Shown here piece after piece: positions 25,926 to 35,223 of a stretch of DNA of 48,632 bases (the stretch's first letter is position 1; each line of letters starts with the position of its first letter). Location of the stretch: positions 1-48,632 of the forward strand of contig DDZZ01000047.1 of NCBI GenBank assembly GCA_002346535.1, read 5' to 3'. The DNA is from Opitutales bacterium UBA2995. Lineage in GTDB: Bacteria > Verrucomicrobiota > Verrucomicrobiia > Opitutales > UBA2995. A program made the position numbers and the translations under genes. Below the pieces are notes generated by a model. The model searched no databases. It saw only the letters and a program-made list of their open reading frames with translations, and had not been told where the DNA came from.

Positions 25926-27692
25926 ATGGCTGATATACCGTTACCTATTCTTTCCCTCCTGGCTCTAACTCCCATATTCGTTGTCTTTTTATTTTTGGTA
26001 TTTTTGCGATGGCCGGCAAAAAAGGCTATGCCGGTGGCCTATGGGGTAACAGCTCTGATGGCTGTCTTGGTTTGGGAAACGCCTATTGTCCAAATCGGAG
26101 GTGCTTCTGTGCATGGAGTGGTAACGGCAATCAACATTCTCTTTATTGTTTTTGGAGCTATTCTTCTCCTGAACACCTTGAAGGCCAGTGGAGACATCCA
26201 TGCCATACGACAGGGGTTCATTGATATATCGCCAGATCGGCGTGTGCAGGCCATCATCATAGCGTGGTTGTTCGGATCTTTTATCGAAGGGGCCGCAGGC
26301 TTTGGTACACCGGCCGCGATAGCAGCTCCGCTTCTTGTCGCGATCGGATTTCCCGCGATGGCGGCGGTTGTAGTTGCTTTGATAATACAAAGCACTCCTG
26401 TTTCATTCGGAGCGGTTGGCACGCCTATTTTAGTCGGAGTTAATACTGGTCTTTCGGATCATCCTCAGGTGCAAGCCCTTTTGAGCGCTTTGAATATGTC
26501 CCACGATGCTTATTTACACCTTATTGGTGCGACGGTTGCGCTCTTTCACGGAATTATCGGCACCTTTATTCCTTTGATTTTAGTAGCTTTAATGACCCGG
26601 TTTTTTGGAAAAAATAAATCGTTTCGAGAGGGATTGGAAATCTGGAAATTTGCATTGTTAGCTGGTTTGGCTTTTACCGTTCCTTACATTCTCTTAGGTC
26701 GATTTCTCGGGCCCGAGTTTCCGTCATTGCTTGGTTCGCTAGTAGGTCTTGTTATCGTGGTTTCCGTAGTTAAGGCAGGGATATTTCAACCCGAACGACC
26801 TTGGAATTTTCCTGATGAGGATGATTGGGAAGATGAGTGGAAAGGAGAGTTTCATGTGGACTCCCACGATGCCGAAAAAAAGATAGAGCGAAATCACATT
26901 CTAAAAGCCTGGTCTCCTTATGTAATTGTGGCTCTGTTTTTAGTGCTGACCCGCACGGTCTCGTCAATCAAGGGCTTGGTCACTGCACCGGAGGTTACTA
27001 TCGTTTGGGCAGATATTTTCGGCAGTGGCATAACTACGAAATCCCAACCGTTGTACCTTCCTGGGTTTTTGTTTATTGTGACTGTAACCTTTTGTTACGG
27101 AATTTTCAGGATGAACGGGGACCAGATAAAAGCCTCTTGGAAAGAGTCTGCTCATACCATTGTGGGAGCGGCTTCAGCGCTCCTGTTCGCGGTGCCTATG
27201 GTACAAGTATTTTTGAACTCACAATCAGCGACCCTTGATCAAATGCCGTTGGTACTGGCTGAAGGTGTTTCAGCCTTATTCGGCAGTTTGTGGCCATTTA
27301 TTGCACCCACTATTGGGGCTCTGGGAGCGTTCATTGCGGGCAGCAATACAATAAGCAATATGATGTTTTCCTTATTTCAATTTGGAATGGCTGAGAAAAT
27401 TGGTGCGACCCCACATATCATAGTTGCATTGCAGGCAGTTGGTGGTGCGGCAGGAAACATGATCTGTGTGCACAACGTTGTTGCGGCTTCGGCTACCGTG
27501 GGGTTACTGGGAAAGGAAGGCAGTGTGATTCGGAAGACATTGATACCCATGGCCTGGTATGCATTATTCGCAGGGGCTTTAGGTTTGGTATTTTTGGAAG
27601 GTTTGGGGCTTAACCTGGGAACACTTGTGTTACTAGGCATCGCCGGGGTGATTACTTGGCTAATTTCCCAGGGCGCGAGGCAAAATTTATAA
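25926..27692 (+). CDS. L-lactate permease (LctP family)
   Basis: A 12-14 helix inner-membrane transporter that takes up lactate or glycolate with protons. The 588-residue sequence carries the family signatures SFIEGAAGFGTPAAIAAPLL and STPVSFGAVGTPILVGV, then FIAGSNTISNMMFSLFQFG and GNMICVHNVVAASATVGL near the end. A hydrophilic loop near 290-325 is Asp/Glu-rich. No lactate dehydrogenase gene is adjacent. The downstream 125 bases to the pseudogene show no clear terminator. Confidence 0.94.
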   Translation: MADIPLPILSLLALTPIFVVFLFLVFLRWPAKKAMPVAYGVTALMAVLVWETPIVQIGGASVHGVVTAINILFIVFGAILLLNTLKASGDIHAIRQGFIDISPDRRVQAIIIAWLFGSFIEGAAGFGTPAAIAAPLLVAIGFPAMAAVVVALIIQSTPVSFGAVGTPILVGVNTGLSDHPQVQALLSALNMSHDAYLHLIGATVALFHGIIGTFIPLILVALMTRFFGKNKSFREGLEIWKFALLAGLAFTVPYILLGRFLGPEFPSLLGSLVGLVIVVSVVKAGIFQPERPWNFPDEDDWEDEWKGEFHVDSHDAEKKIERNHILKAWSPYVIVALFLVLTRTVSSIKGLVTAPEVTIVWADIFGSGITTKSQPLYLPGFLFIVTVTFCYGIFRMNGDQIKASWKESAHTIVGAASALLFAVPMVQVFLNSQSATLDQMPLVLAEGVSALFGSLWPFIAPTIGALGAFIAGSNTISNMMFSLFQFGMAEKIGATPHIIVALQAVGGAAGNMICVHNVVAASATVGLLGKEGSVIRKTLIPMAWYALFAGALGLVFLEGLGLNLGTLVLLGIAGVITWLISQGARQNL

Positions 27693-27817
27693 AACACGAA
27701 TAAAAAACTTTTAAATTCTCCTCACTCGCTTTCAGATTCTCCAGGAGTCACCTAGCTTTTCGTCAGCTTTTTAACGCCCAATCACTTTTTGAGTGTAAGC
27801 CAAAACATATTCAGCTG

Positions 27818-28338
27818 ATGGGAACTATTCATATATTGTTTCACCATATTTTGGGGAGAATTCATTTCCCCATAATCTTAATAGGCCTTTTTCTTCAACG
27901 GACTCCTGTTCTGAATACGCTTGTTGAAAAGCTTTCTAACCAGATTCCCTGGCTGGCTCACCTTTTGAAATGGGTTACGGGATCAAGCATCCTTTGCCGA
28001 TCCGTTTGATGAAATGACTTCGGAGACACAGGATCCCAACCTAGACGGAAAGAATAATTTGGTGAAATATGCAATGGAGACCGATCCTCTTCGGCCAGAT
28101 TCCGAGGAAATAATGAGGTTCATATAGAGAACTCAATCTTCGGTAATTTTGTAGTTTATACCATCAGTCAAAATGCCCCTGCCGAAGTTATATCGATTAT
28201 TCCAGAATACAGTGAGCAAATCATTACTCCGGAATAGGAATGAATCTCGTAGATAGCATAGACTCTTTAAAGGTCAAGGTACCGCAAAATTACAAAGTAT
28301 TTGTTCGATTTTTAATCGCGGATACTCAGCTGAACTAG
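27818..28338 (+). pseudogene. Decayed secreted protein: N- and C-terminal remnants
   Basis: The 676 bases between lactate permease and YhaM hold pieces of one gene in different frames. An N-terminal piece (27818 on) reads HHILGRIHFPIILIGLFLQR, then an LLKWVTGSS segment, like the N-termini of large secreted verrucomicrobial proteins I recall. From about 27985 another frame reads ASFADPFDEM, then DPNLDGKNNLVKYAMETDPL, an Asp-rich repeat that normally precedes the C-terminal tail. The tail continues in two further frames (NFVVYTISQNAPAEV, then VKVPQNYKVFVRFLIAD) to a TAG at 28336-28338. The large middle is gone. Family assignment is from memory; the frame breaks are directly visible. Confidence 0.6.
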
Positions 28339-28368
28339 TCACTACCTGTTGATAATAAGGGCTAAATA

Positions 28369-29415
28369 TCAGGACTTAAAATCTAGAGTATCCTGAAGAT
28401 CTTTCGGTGCCAAATCCATATCTTTTGTATCGAGAGATTCTTCATGAACCGGTTCGGTCAGAACCGGAGTTTTCAATCCTGGCAGAAAATCGCTGAAGGT
28501 CTTATCTTCGCTTCGGTGTCTTAGCGCGTATTGCACCATACCCATGCGTGCGTCCAAGTTGTCGATCAAAGAGACAAACACGGCTTCCGCCGTCGCCGCC
28601 ATTGCGGCCGCCCCCCATTCCAACTCTCCTTGATGTGATAAAATTATATGTTCAAGACGTTCCAACAAACGGTCATTCAGCTTTGCAAGCATTCCGGCTT
28701 TTCGAACCATTCGATAGCCGAGGACTACGTGGCCTTGAAGAATACCTGTCTTGCTTTTGGATACACTCAGCTCGCCCTCATATTCGACAACTTTACCGAT
28801 GTCATGAAGTAACAATCCCGCCATAGCCAGACTTGGTTCGACTTCTGGGTAAAGAGGCAGCAGTACTTTGCACGCTCGTGCCATGTGTACAGTATGTTCA
28901 AGGAGGCCATGTCTGTATGCATGGTGCATAGCGACTGCTGCTGGAGTTGTTCTGAATTCAGTCTCAATTTCCTCAATGGCCAGTTCAACTGTTCGACGAA
29001 GTTCTTTGTGTTCAATTTCCTGAACTATGGTCTGAAATTCTACCCAAAGTTCATCCGCGTTTTCCAGGCTGGTTTCTACCAGGCGGGCGGAAAGGTCCGG
29101 ATTAGCCAGCTCCGTCTTGCTGAGTAGTCTGGTTTCTTTAAGTCTAGGTGAGGATCTTCCCTGATAAACTCCGGTTACCAACTCCACAAAGACTGGAGAC
29201 CCTTCAGGAATCGATTCGATTCGTGCATAGATTGGATTATCTCCGAAACAAAATGAGTGGAAGTGTCCGGTTCGGTCTCCGTATTCAAGGCTCAGGTATG
29301 TCGAATCATTCTTGGCTGTTTTAACGGCCTTTTTCTTCAGAACAAAGACGCCTTGCACGCTTACGCCAGTTGAGTGGTCCAGTTTCTTGATTTCTTCAAT
29401 GGTATTCAAATTCAT
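28369..29415 (-). CDS. YhaM-type 3'-5' exoribonuclease (OB fold plus HD domain)
   Basis: A 348-residue protein combining an N-terminal OB-type nucleic-acid-binding domain (about 15-100) with an HD phosphohydrolase domain. Metal ligands are seen in AYRHGLLEHTVHM (about 165-177) and LLHDIGKV (about 201-208), with HIILSHQGELEWG further on. This arrangement is that of Bacillus YhaM, a 3'-5' exoribonuclease. The start has one of the few Shine-Dalgarno-like sequences here (TAAGGA, nine bases before the ATG). It lies 12 bases downstream of mgtE. Confidence 0.88.
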   Translation of the reverse strand: MNLNTIEEIKKLDHSTGVSVQGVFVLKKKAVKTAKNDSTYLSLEYGDRTGHFHSFCFGDNPIYARIESIPEGSPVFVELVTGVYQGRSSPRLKETRLLSKTELANPDLSARLVETSLENADELWVEFQTIVQEIEHKELRRTVELAIEEIETEFRTTPAAVAMHHAYRHGLLEHTVHMARACKVLLPLYPEVEPSLAMAGLLLHDIGKVVEYEGELSVSKSKTGILQGHVVLGYRMVRKAGMLAKLNDRLLERLEHIILSHQGELEWGAAAMAATAEAVFVSLIDNLDARMGMVQYALRHRSEDKTFSDFLPGLKTPVLTEPVHEESLDTKDMDLAPKDLQDTLDFKS

Positions 29416-29427
29416 AATACAATATCC

Positions 29428-30804
29428 TTACAGCAGTAACCAGGATCCAAGGCTCAGGAAAATAAAGTATCCAGTTATATCGGCTACGGTGGTTAAAAAG
29501 ATCGATGAGCTCTGAGCCGGATCGATTTTCAATTTCTTCAAAAGCAACGGGATGAACGCCCCGCTGAAACCTGAGATTCCCATGGTCAATATCATTGCAA
29601 TAAATACAACCAAGGAAATCTTCAAATCCTGTTTCAAGATATAGGCAAGCGTGGCACCAATTAGCCCTACGCCTATTCCGTTGGCCAATCCTTTTAAGAG
29701 CTCTTTTAGGTAAAGTTTCACTTTGTCAGAGTCGTGTATGTCTTCCAGAGCAAGGCTTCGAATGACGACTGCCAAGGCTTGTGCCCCTGTATTCCCTCCG
29801 GTTGCAGCGATGATTGGCATCAGGACAGCGAGTAAAGGCAGGCTGGCTATTTGCTCCTCAAAAAATAATACCACTCCCGATGCAAGGGCGATGGTAAAGA
29901 GGTTTACCTGCAACCAAATGTGGCGCTTTTTAAGGCTGTAGGCCATGCTGTCATGTATGGTTTCATCAGCCCCCGCACCTACCAGCTTTTGGATATCCTC
30001 CGTGGCCTCTGCTTGAATGATGTCAATCACGTCATCGTGTGTGACGATACCGAGCAGTTTGTTATCCTCATCGACGACAGGCAGGGCAATCAGATTGTAC
30101 TCTGCCATTATGTTGGCAGCCTGTTCCTTATCGGTATCCGGTTGAAGCATTCCCAATATCTGGGATTTCATTATTGAGGTAACCCGTGTTTCCGGAGTCG
30201 ATAGGAGCAAATCTCTCATTGAAATAACTCCCAAAAGCTTGTCCTCGTTATCAATTACGTAAACATAGTAAATTGTTTCCAGCTCTGAGGACTGTTGACG
30301 GATTGCCTGAATAGCTTCATCTACTGAGGAAGAGTTGCGGATAGCCAAAACATCGGGTGTCATGGCCCCTCCGGCCGAGTCCGGGTCATATTCGAGTAGT
30401 TCCTTGATCTCCTGGGCCGTTTCCGGCTCCAATTTGCTCAGCAATTCTTCACGCTTTTCATCTTCGAGTTCAGCTACGACGTCTGTGGCATCATCCGGAT
30501 CGAGTTCTTCCAGGATTTTGGCAGCACGGGGTTCCTTCATGTTTTCGAAGACCTCCGCACTGGCCTCGACGTCCATTTCCGAGAGGATTTGCGTTGCCAT
30601 GTCGTCCGACACGAGCCGCAACACCACGCGTCGGTGATCGATGTCCAGCCGATCAATAAAATGAGCTAGTCCTACGGGCGGCGTATCAGCGAGTCTTTCC
30701 TTTGATAGACCTTGGATTTCTTCATAATCCAGATTCAGCAAGAATTCCAAAGAGTATCCGGTGTTTCCCCTTTGGTTTTCTTCTATAGTGTCTGCCTTGC
30801 TCAT
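29428..30804 (-). CDS. mgtE: Magnesium transporter MgtE
   Basis: A magnesium channel of the inner membrane. The 458 residues have the MgtE N-terminal domain (about 20-130, with EELDPDDATDVVAEL), a pair of CBS domains (about 135-260) that sense magnesium, the plug helix and five membrane helices carrying IIAATGGNTGAQALAVVIRS and GISGFSGAFIPLLLKK. Length is normal. No magnesium riboswitch is visible: only 45 bases separate it from the upstream isochorismatase-like gene. Confidence 0.95.
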   Translation of the reverse strand: MSKADTIEENQRGNTGYSLEFLLNLDYEEIQGLSKERLADTPPVGLAHFIDRLDIDHRRVVLRLVSDDMATQILSEMDVEASAEVFENMKEPRAAKILEELDPDDATDVVAELEDEKREELLSKLEPETAQEIKELLEYDPDSAGGAMTPDVLAIRNSSSVDEAIQAIRQQSSELETIYYVYVIDNEDKLLGVISMRDLLLSTPETRVTSIMKSQILGMLQPDTDKEQAANIMAEYNLIALPVVDEDNKLLGIVTHDDVIDIIQAEATEDIQKLVGAGADETIHDSMAYSLKKRHIWLQVNLFTIALASGVVLFFEEQIASLPLLAVLMPIIAATGGNTGAQALAVVIRSLALEDIHDSDKVKLYLKELLKGLANGIGVGLIGATLAYILKQDLKISLVVFIAMILTMGISGFSGAFIPLLLKKLKIDPAQSSSIFLTTVADITGYFIFLSLGSWLLL

Positions 30805-30849
30805 TGGATGATTGTTGAATGGATCTGCGCATTAACAAACAGGGAAACC

Positions 30850-31419
30850 TTATGAATCCGAGTATTTTTTTACTAATTGGCTAAATTCTTTAAACTGGGG
30901 ATGGATTGAATCTCGGAGAATGCTGTAAAACACTGTTTCACTCGGCAATATGTGGATGCCTTGGTTTCGGAAGGTATGAAAAATAGTGGTTTCATCTTGT
31001 TTACGGCGACAAGTGACGGCATCGCTCAAGATGGTTATATCCAGATCGGATCCGGAAGCATCCAATACCGTTTGGTAGACGCAAACCGGTGTTTCGAGAC
31101 CGGCCACTAGCAAATGATCAATCCTCTTACTTACTTGCCATTCGGACACCGCTGATTCACAAAAGGCTGAAAAGCCACTTTTCTCGACGATTGTGTCGTG
31201 TTGGCTGAGGTTGCGAACGTCTTCAATGCTGGATCCTAAAACATCCGGTCGTTGCTCCGTGAGAAGAATCGGGAGACCAAACAAATTTGCTGTTTCCAGA
31301 CAGAATTGGATTCTTTTCACAAAGGCCTTTCGATCCGGCATGACCTTTAGAAACGATTCCTGAACATCCAAGATCATAAGACCGAGGTGTGAAATGATTG
31401 GATCTCTTTCGTCATCCAT
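30850..31419 (-). CDS. Isochorismatase-like hydrolase
   Basis: A cysteine hydrolase of the isochorismatase superfamily, 189 residues. The catalytic triad is present: Asp in LMILDVQESF (near 18), Lys in VEKSGFSAF (near 100) and Cys in ETPVCVYQT (near 132). The short length and motif spacing match the stand-alone hydrolases (YcaC or nicotinamidase-like) rather than the siderophore enzyme. The substrate is unknown. It is followed by mgtE 45 bases on and may share its transcript. Confidence 0.85.
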   Translation of the reverse strand: MDDERDPIISHLGLMILDVQESFLKVMPDRKAFVKRIQFCLETANLFGLPILLTEQRPDVLGSSIEDVRNLSQHDTIVEKSGFSAFCESAVSEWQVSKRIDHLLVAGLETPVCVYQTVLDASGSDLDITILSDAVTCRRKQDETTIFHTFRNQGIHILPSETVFYSILRDSIHPQFKEFSQLVKKYSDS

Positions 31420-31509
31420 TTACTAAGACAAAGAGGTTGGATAGCGGACCACAATCTGAATACTCACCAAGATTTACCCATTGGCTCTGTAATGTTTCGG
31501 GAACCCGGG

Positions 31510-32223
31510 CTACTTGATGTAGTTTTGTTCAGCCGCGACCTGAACGACTTTGTTTTCAGGGAAAATACAAGCGGTCAGACTTCCTCCCCAGATGCAACCC
31601 GTATCGAGTCCCATCGAATATTTGGTTTTGTAGATTTCGGGCCTCGGTGTGTGGCCGTATACGACAAACGGTTTTTGTTTCCAGAGATCCGCCCAAAAAC
31701 CAATCTCAGGTTCTGGTCCTCGTTTGTTGGATTGGACGTTTTTAATTTGGGTGACAACAGAAGCCAACTGCTTTTTCCATGGTTGGTTTGGAAGAAAACC
31801 ACCATGAACGAAGACTTTTTTCTCATTTGGCCATTCCAGCCAAAGGATCATAGAGGCTATATAGTTCCAGTCCTTAGGGCCCAGGCTTTTCAAGGTTTTC
31901 AGTTCATAGTCTTTCATGTCCGAAATGTCCTTTTCATGGTAGTACCTCAGGAGTCTTAATTCATGATTCCCGATTAAGGAACGTGCCTTCAGATCCCGGG
32001 CCATGCGGACGACCGCTTTTGAGTCCGGTCCTCGGTTTACCAAGTCGCCAAGGAACAGAATCTCATCTTTTTTCTTAGGCTTGATCTTTTTGATCAGCTT
32101 TTCCAGCTTCCGGATGCACCCATGTACATCCCCAATGGCAATTAAGCGTCCGTTTTTGCAAAAATTTTCTGAAGCTGGCGCTTGATGAAAGGGGAACAAT
32201 CTGTTTTTCAATTCTAGTTCCAC
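31510..32223 (-). CDS. Calcineurin-like metallophosphoesterase (ApaH/PrpE-like)
   Basis: A 237-residue phosphoesterase with the dinuclear metal-binding motifs IGDVHG (about 31-36), GDLVNRGPDS (about 58-67), GNHE (about 86-89), and GHTPRPEIY near the C-terminus. This set is shared by bacterial Ser/Thr protein phosphatases and diadenosine tetraphosphatases; motifs alone do not decide between them. The start is GTG at 32223, in a gap of 17 bases from the divergent 164-residue protein gene. Confidence 0.88.
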   Translation of the reverse strand: MELELKNRLFPFHQAPASENFCKNGRLIAIGDVHGCIRKLEKLIKKIKPKKKDEILFLGDLVNRGPDSKAVVRMARDLKARSLIGNHELRLLRYYHEKDISDMKDYELKTLKSLGPKDWNYIASMILWLEWPNEKKVFVHGGFLPNQPWKKQLASVVTQIKNVQSNKRGPEPEIGFWADLWKQKPFVVYGHTPRPEIYKTKYSMGLDTGCIWGGSLTACIFPENKVVQVAAEQNYIK

Positions 32224-32240
32224 AAAGCAGAATAAGAGGT

Positions 32241-32735
32241 ATGGAATGGGAAATTAAACCCTTTGGTAAGGAATCCAGTTTTTCTGGGAATCCATTTATA
32301 GATGGCGAGGAAATTCATTGTCTTTTGATAAAAAACGAAGAGGGGGTCCTCGTCCGTGCGGATCTTCAGGAAAAAGATATTGAAAACTTGAATGCCAATT
32401 CAGTCATCATGGGACGTTGGAAACGGGTGTTTGAGCAAGCTCCGGACACACGTGAAGAAAATCTAAAGCAGCAGCGAACACTGGAAGATCTTTTCTTCAG
32501 CCTGTTCGAAGTTGAACAAGCCTTGCAGGGCGACGAAACCGATACCTTGAAACAGATCGTCGGACTTATGTTGGAGCGGAAGCGAATTATACGGCGATTG
32601 CCCGGCAAATCTGCCACGAATGCGATTACTTGCTTGCATGTGAAGAGTCGTCGGGAATTTGTGGTTCCTGTTTTGGAAATAACCCCAAAGGTTGTCATGG
32701 GAGTTCAGGAAAAACTCCAAGTGCTAATAAGCTAA
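32241..32735 (+). CDS. Hypothetical protein of 164 residues
   Basis: I do not recognise a family with certainty. The sequence begins MEWEIKPFGKESSFSGNPF, a pattern of short beta strands including a DGEEIHCLLIKNEEG strand pair, then a helical region (EENLKQQRTLEDLFFSLFEVEQ) and LERKRIIRRLPGKSA. It ends in VVPVLEITPKVVMGVQEKLQ. There is no signal peptide or membrane helix. It is divergent from the phosphoesterase and converges on rpoN with a seven-base gap. Planctomycetes and verrucomicrobia have comparable short proteins next to core genes, but no role is known to me. Confidence 0.7.
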   Translation: MEWEIKPFGKESSFSGNPFIDGEEIHCLLIKNEEGVLVRADLQEKDIENLNANSVIMGRWKRVFEQAPDTREENLKQQRTLEDLFFSLFEVEQALQGDETDTLKQIVGLMLERKRIIRRLPGKSATNAITCLHVKSRREFVVPVLEITPKVVMGVQEKLQVLIS

Positions 32736-32742
32736 GAATTAG

Positions 32743-34188
32743 CTAATTATAGCTTCTGCGCAAATTGGTCGGGAGTATGCCCAATTCTTCCCGATATTTG
32801 GCAACGGTTCGCCGCGCTATTTTAATGTCCTTTTCAGCCAGCAAGTTAGTCACGGCCTGATCGCTCAACGGTTTTGCAGGATCTTCCCCCTCAATAATGG
32901 TGGCCATCATGTCCTTGATGGTTGTATTAGATAAGGATTCGCCGCTTCCTGAATTGTAACCCGGAGTGAAGAAGTACTTCAGTGGAAGTACGCCATGAGG
33001 CGTTTTTACGTATTTACCTGCGATGGCACGACTTACGGTGGTCTCGTGAACCCCGACCACATCGGCTACCTGGGTCATCGTTAAAGGACGCAGTTTGGAA
33101 ATCCCTTCTTCGAAAAACCCCATCTGAAATTCCAGAATAGACCGGCTGATTTTTTCTATGGTCTGTTGTCTTTGCTCAATTGAGCTGATCAAGAACTTCC
33201 CTGAGCGGATTTTCCCTTGCAGGTATTCTTTCTCCTGATTGCTCAACTGACCGCGCGCGATGATTTCCTTATATACATTGCTGATGCGAAGACGGGGAAT
33301 ATAATCGTTATTCAAATACACCATCCAATTGCCGTCATCAAATTCGATTGTTATATCCGGTGTAACAACTTGGTTGGTATCTTCGCCGAATTGCCTCCCC
33401 GGCGAAGGGTCAAGATTTGAAATTTCCTCGATTCCGTTTTGTACATCCTCTAAATCCGCTCCATAGCGTTTGGCAATTTCGGGAATTCTTCGTTTCAACA
33501 ATAGGTCAAAGTGTTCTTGAACAATCCTGGCGGCCAAGGAATTTCCACGGCCCTTTAATTTTAGTTGTATGTGGAGGCATTCTTGTAAGTCGGATGCACC
33601 GATTCCTGGGGGATCCAGGCCTTTTAGCACATCGTGGGCCTCCTGCATAACTTTCAGAGGCTTGTGAGCCAGCAAAGACAGGTTGGACAGATCTTGGGTT
33701 AAATAACCCCGATCATCCAGGCATCCAATGAGGTATTGAATTGCTTCCCTTTGTGCTTCATCCAGATCTGCCAGATCGGCTTGTCTGATCAGTTGCTCTT
33801 GTAAACTGGTATCACTAACAAGGCTGTCGAAAAAATGTTGACGCCGTTGAGCATCGTCAGAGGTGTAAACGTTTTGCGAGCCAGCTTGCGCAAAATGTTC
33901 CCGCCAGTCCTCGTCGAGCTTGTTGAGAATTTCGAAGTCCTTTTCAAGGTCCATCTCCGTGCTCTGATCGGGAGTGTCATTGTCCTCGGTGTTTTCCAGT
34001 GTCGATTCGAGACTGGCCCCGTCTATGGGAAGCTCTTCGAGAGTAGGATTGCTTTGCAACTCTTCAAGGATCTCGTTTCGGAGTTCCATTGTTGGCGCCT
34101 GTAAAATCTTCAACGACTGACGAAGTTGCGGCGCCAGGACGAGTGATTGCGTCTGCTTTTGGAACTGATGGAGTCCTTGAGAGGACAT
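32743..34188 (-). CDS. rpoN: RNA polymerase sigma-54 factor
   Basis: The alternative sigma factor that needs enhancer-binding ATPases. Region I is QSLVLAPQLRQSLKILQAPT with the typical glutamine/leucine repeats, followed by an acidic region II (about 55-110), the core-binding region III, the helix-turn-helix TMTQVADVVGVHETTVSRAI and the C-terminal RpoN box ARRTVAKYRE. I start at ATG 34188; the TTG two codons upstream is less likely. The 481-residue length is normal. No sigma-54 activator is in the window. It is co-directional with the small gene upstream. Confidence 0.96.
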   Translation of the reverse strand: MSSQGLHQFQKQTQSLVLAPQLRQSLKILQAPTMELRNEILEELQSNPTLEELPIDGASLESTLENTEDNDTPDQSTEMDLEKDFEILNKLDEDWREHFAQAGSQNVYTSDDAQRRQHFFDSLVSDTSLQEQLIRQADLADLDEAQREAIQYLIGCLDDRGYLTQDLSNLSLLAHKPLKVMQEAHDVLKGLDPPGIGASDLQECLHIQLKLKGRGNSLAARIVQEHFDLLLKRRIPEIAKRYGADLEDVQNGIEEISNLDPSPGRQFGEDTNQVVTPDITIEFDDGNWMVYLNNDYIPRLRISNVYKEIIARGQLSNQEKEYLQGKIRSGKFLISSIEQRQQTIEKISRSILEFQMGFFEEGISKLRPLTMTQVADVVGVHETTVSRAIAGKYVKTPHGVLPLKYFFTPGYNSGSGESLSNTTIKDMMATIIEGEDPAKPLSDQAVTNLLAEKDIKIARRTVAKYREELGILPTNLRRSYN

Positions 34189-34202
34189 GGGCAAAAATTC
34201 TT

Positions 34203-34616
34203 TTATTGATTGGTTGTTTCGATTGGATTTTCGGAATTCGTGGAGAAGAAATATTTCAGAGTTGGGTCGGTCGTAAATAAACCGGCATCCTCAAATAGTT
34301 TTCCCAAATAAACGGATAGCTTTTCATTGGTGGGTCCACAACCATCGTTATAGATGTAGTACTCCAGATCAGTCTGGACAGCTTCCGCATCCTGATTCCT
34401 GTCCGTTCGCTCCCGCTGCAGGAGTTTCTGCAATATGTTGTTTAAACTTTCGTCCGCTTCGGAGTATTCTTCCTGGATGAATTTCGCGACAACTGACTTT
34501 TCAAACCCACCGGTTTCATTCTGCCTACACTCATAAACTTTATCGGTCCCCCTTTCCGCAATTTTGCGGATCAAATCGATGTTCAGCTGGTCAAAGATTT
34601 TGGTTGAGTGATACAT
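34203..34616 (-). CDS. Hypothetical protein immediately upstream of rpoN
   Basis: A 137-residue acidic cytosolic protein that I do not recognise. It has a helical N-terminus (FDQLNIDLIRKIAERG), a GGFEKSVVAKFIQEEYSEAD segment, a charged helix with LLQRERTDRNQDAE, and an aromatic C-terminal part (DLEYYIYNDGCGP, then PTLKYFFSTNSE). No export signal. The stop lies 14 bases before the rpoN start, so the two are probably on one transcript. Whether it modulates sigma-54 is only a guess from position. Confidence 0.65.
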   Translation of the reverse strand: MYHSTKIFDQLNIDLIRKIAERGTDKVYECRQNETGGFEKSVVAKFIQEEYSEADESLNNILQKLLQRERTDRNQDAEAVQTDLEYYIYNDGCGPTNEKLSVYLGKLFEDAGLFTTDPTLKYFFSTNSENPIETTNQ

Positions 34617-34751
34617 TATTAATTATTACTACAGTGAAAAAAAATACAATTTTCAAGCGTCCAATTGTAAAACTAGCATGAAATATGCTTCATTTATTGA
34701 ATCCAAGGGATGCAGTTGACAAATTCGACTTTCCTGAACATCCCTAATACC

Positions 34752-35069
34752 ATGATTTCATTGACTGAATCGGCTGCGCGTAAAATCGAAGCTCTGCAAA
34801 AAGAATCTGCTGATGACAGCAAACGGTTACGCATTTTTGTAGAAGCCGGAGGATGCTCAGGCCTTGAGTACGGAATGAGTTTTGATGTCAAAAAAGACCA
34901 AGACGATATCCTGAAAAGCCAAGGTGTCTCCTTCCTGATGGACCCTGCGAGCCTCGCTTATTTGGATGGTTCCATAGTGGATTTTGACGATGGTCTGCAA
35001 GGCAAGGGATTTGAGATCAAAAACCCCAATGCAAAAACGACCTGTGGGTGCGGCAAGTCGTTTAGTTAG
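34752..35069 (+). CDS. A-type iron-sulfur carrier protein (ErpA/IscA family)
   Basis: Carries or assembles iron-sulfur clusters in the cytoplasm. From ATG 34752 it has 105 residues and begins MISLTESAARKIEALQ, the usual family start; the open frame to 34710 adds an unlikely 14 residues. The three cluster-binding cysteines are in EAGGCSGLEYG and TTCGCGKSFS. It may supply the Mrp-type ATPase or other clients, but no isc or suf operon is adjacent. Upstream lies a short AT-rich intergenic region with an AGCAT-GAAAT-ATGCT hairpin. Confidence 0.93.
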   Translation: MISLTESAARKIEALQKESADDSKRLRIFVEAGGCSGLEYGMSFDVKKDQDDILKSQGVSFLMDPASLAYLDGSIVDFDDGLQGKGFEIKNPNAKTTCGCGKSFS

Positions 35070-35223
35070 TTGAAGGCTATATCCCATCGAGCGGAGGAAC
35101 TTTTACCCTCAGTTACCCTGGATATCGACCTTTCGTTCAGAAGCATGTGCCGATCCAAGCTTTTGCGAAGTTGGAATCCTCTTTCCTGCATGGGACTGCA
35201 GACAATCTCCTGGTATTTCTAAT

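Noticed and set aside
30805..30849. Magnesium riboswitch upstream of mgtE
   Set aside because: The 45-base gap is too short for an M-box and shows no such structure.
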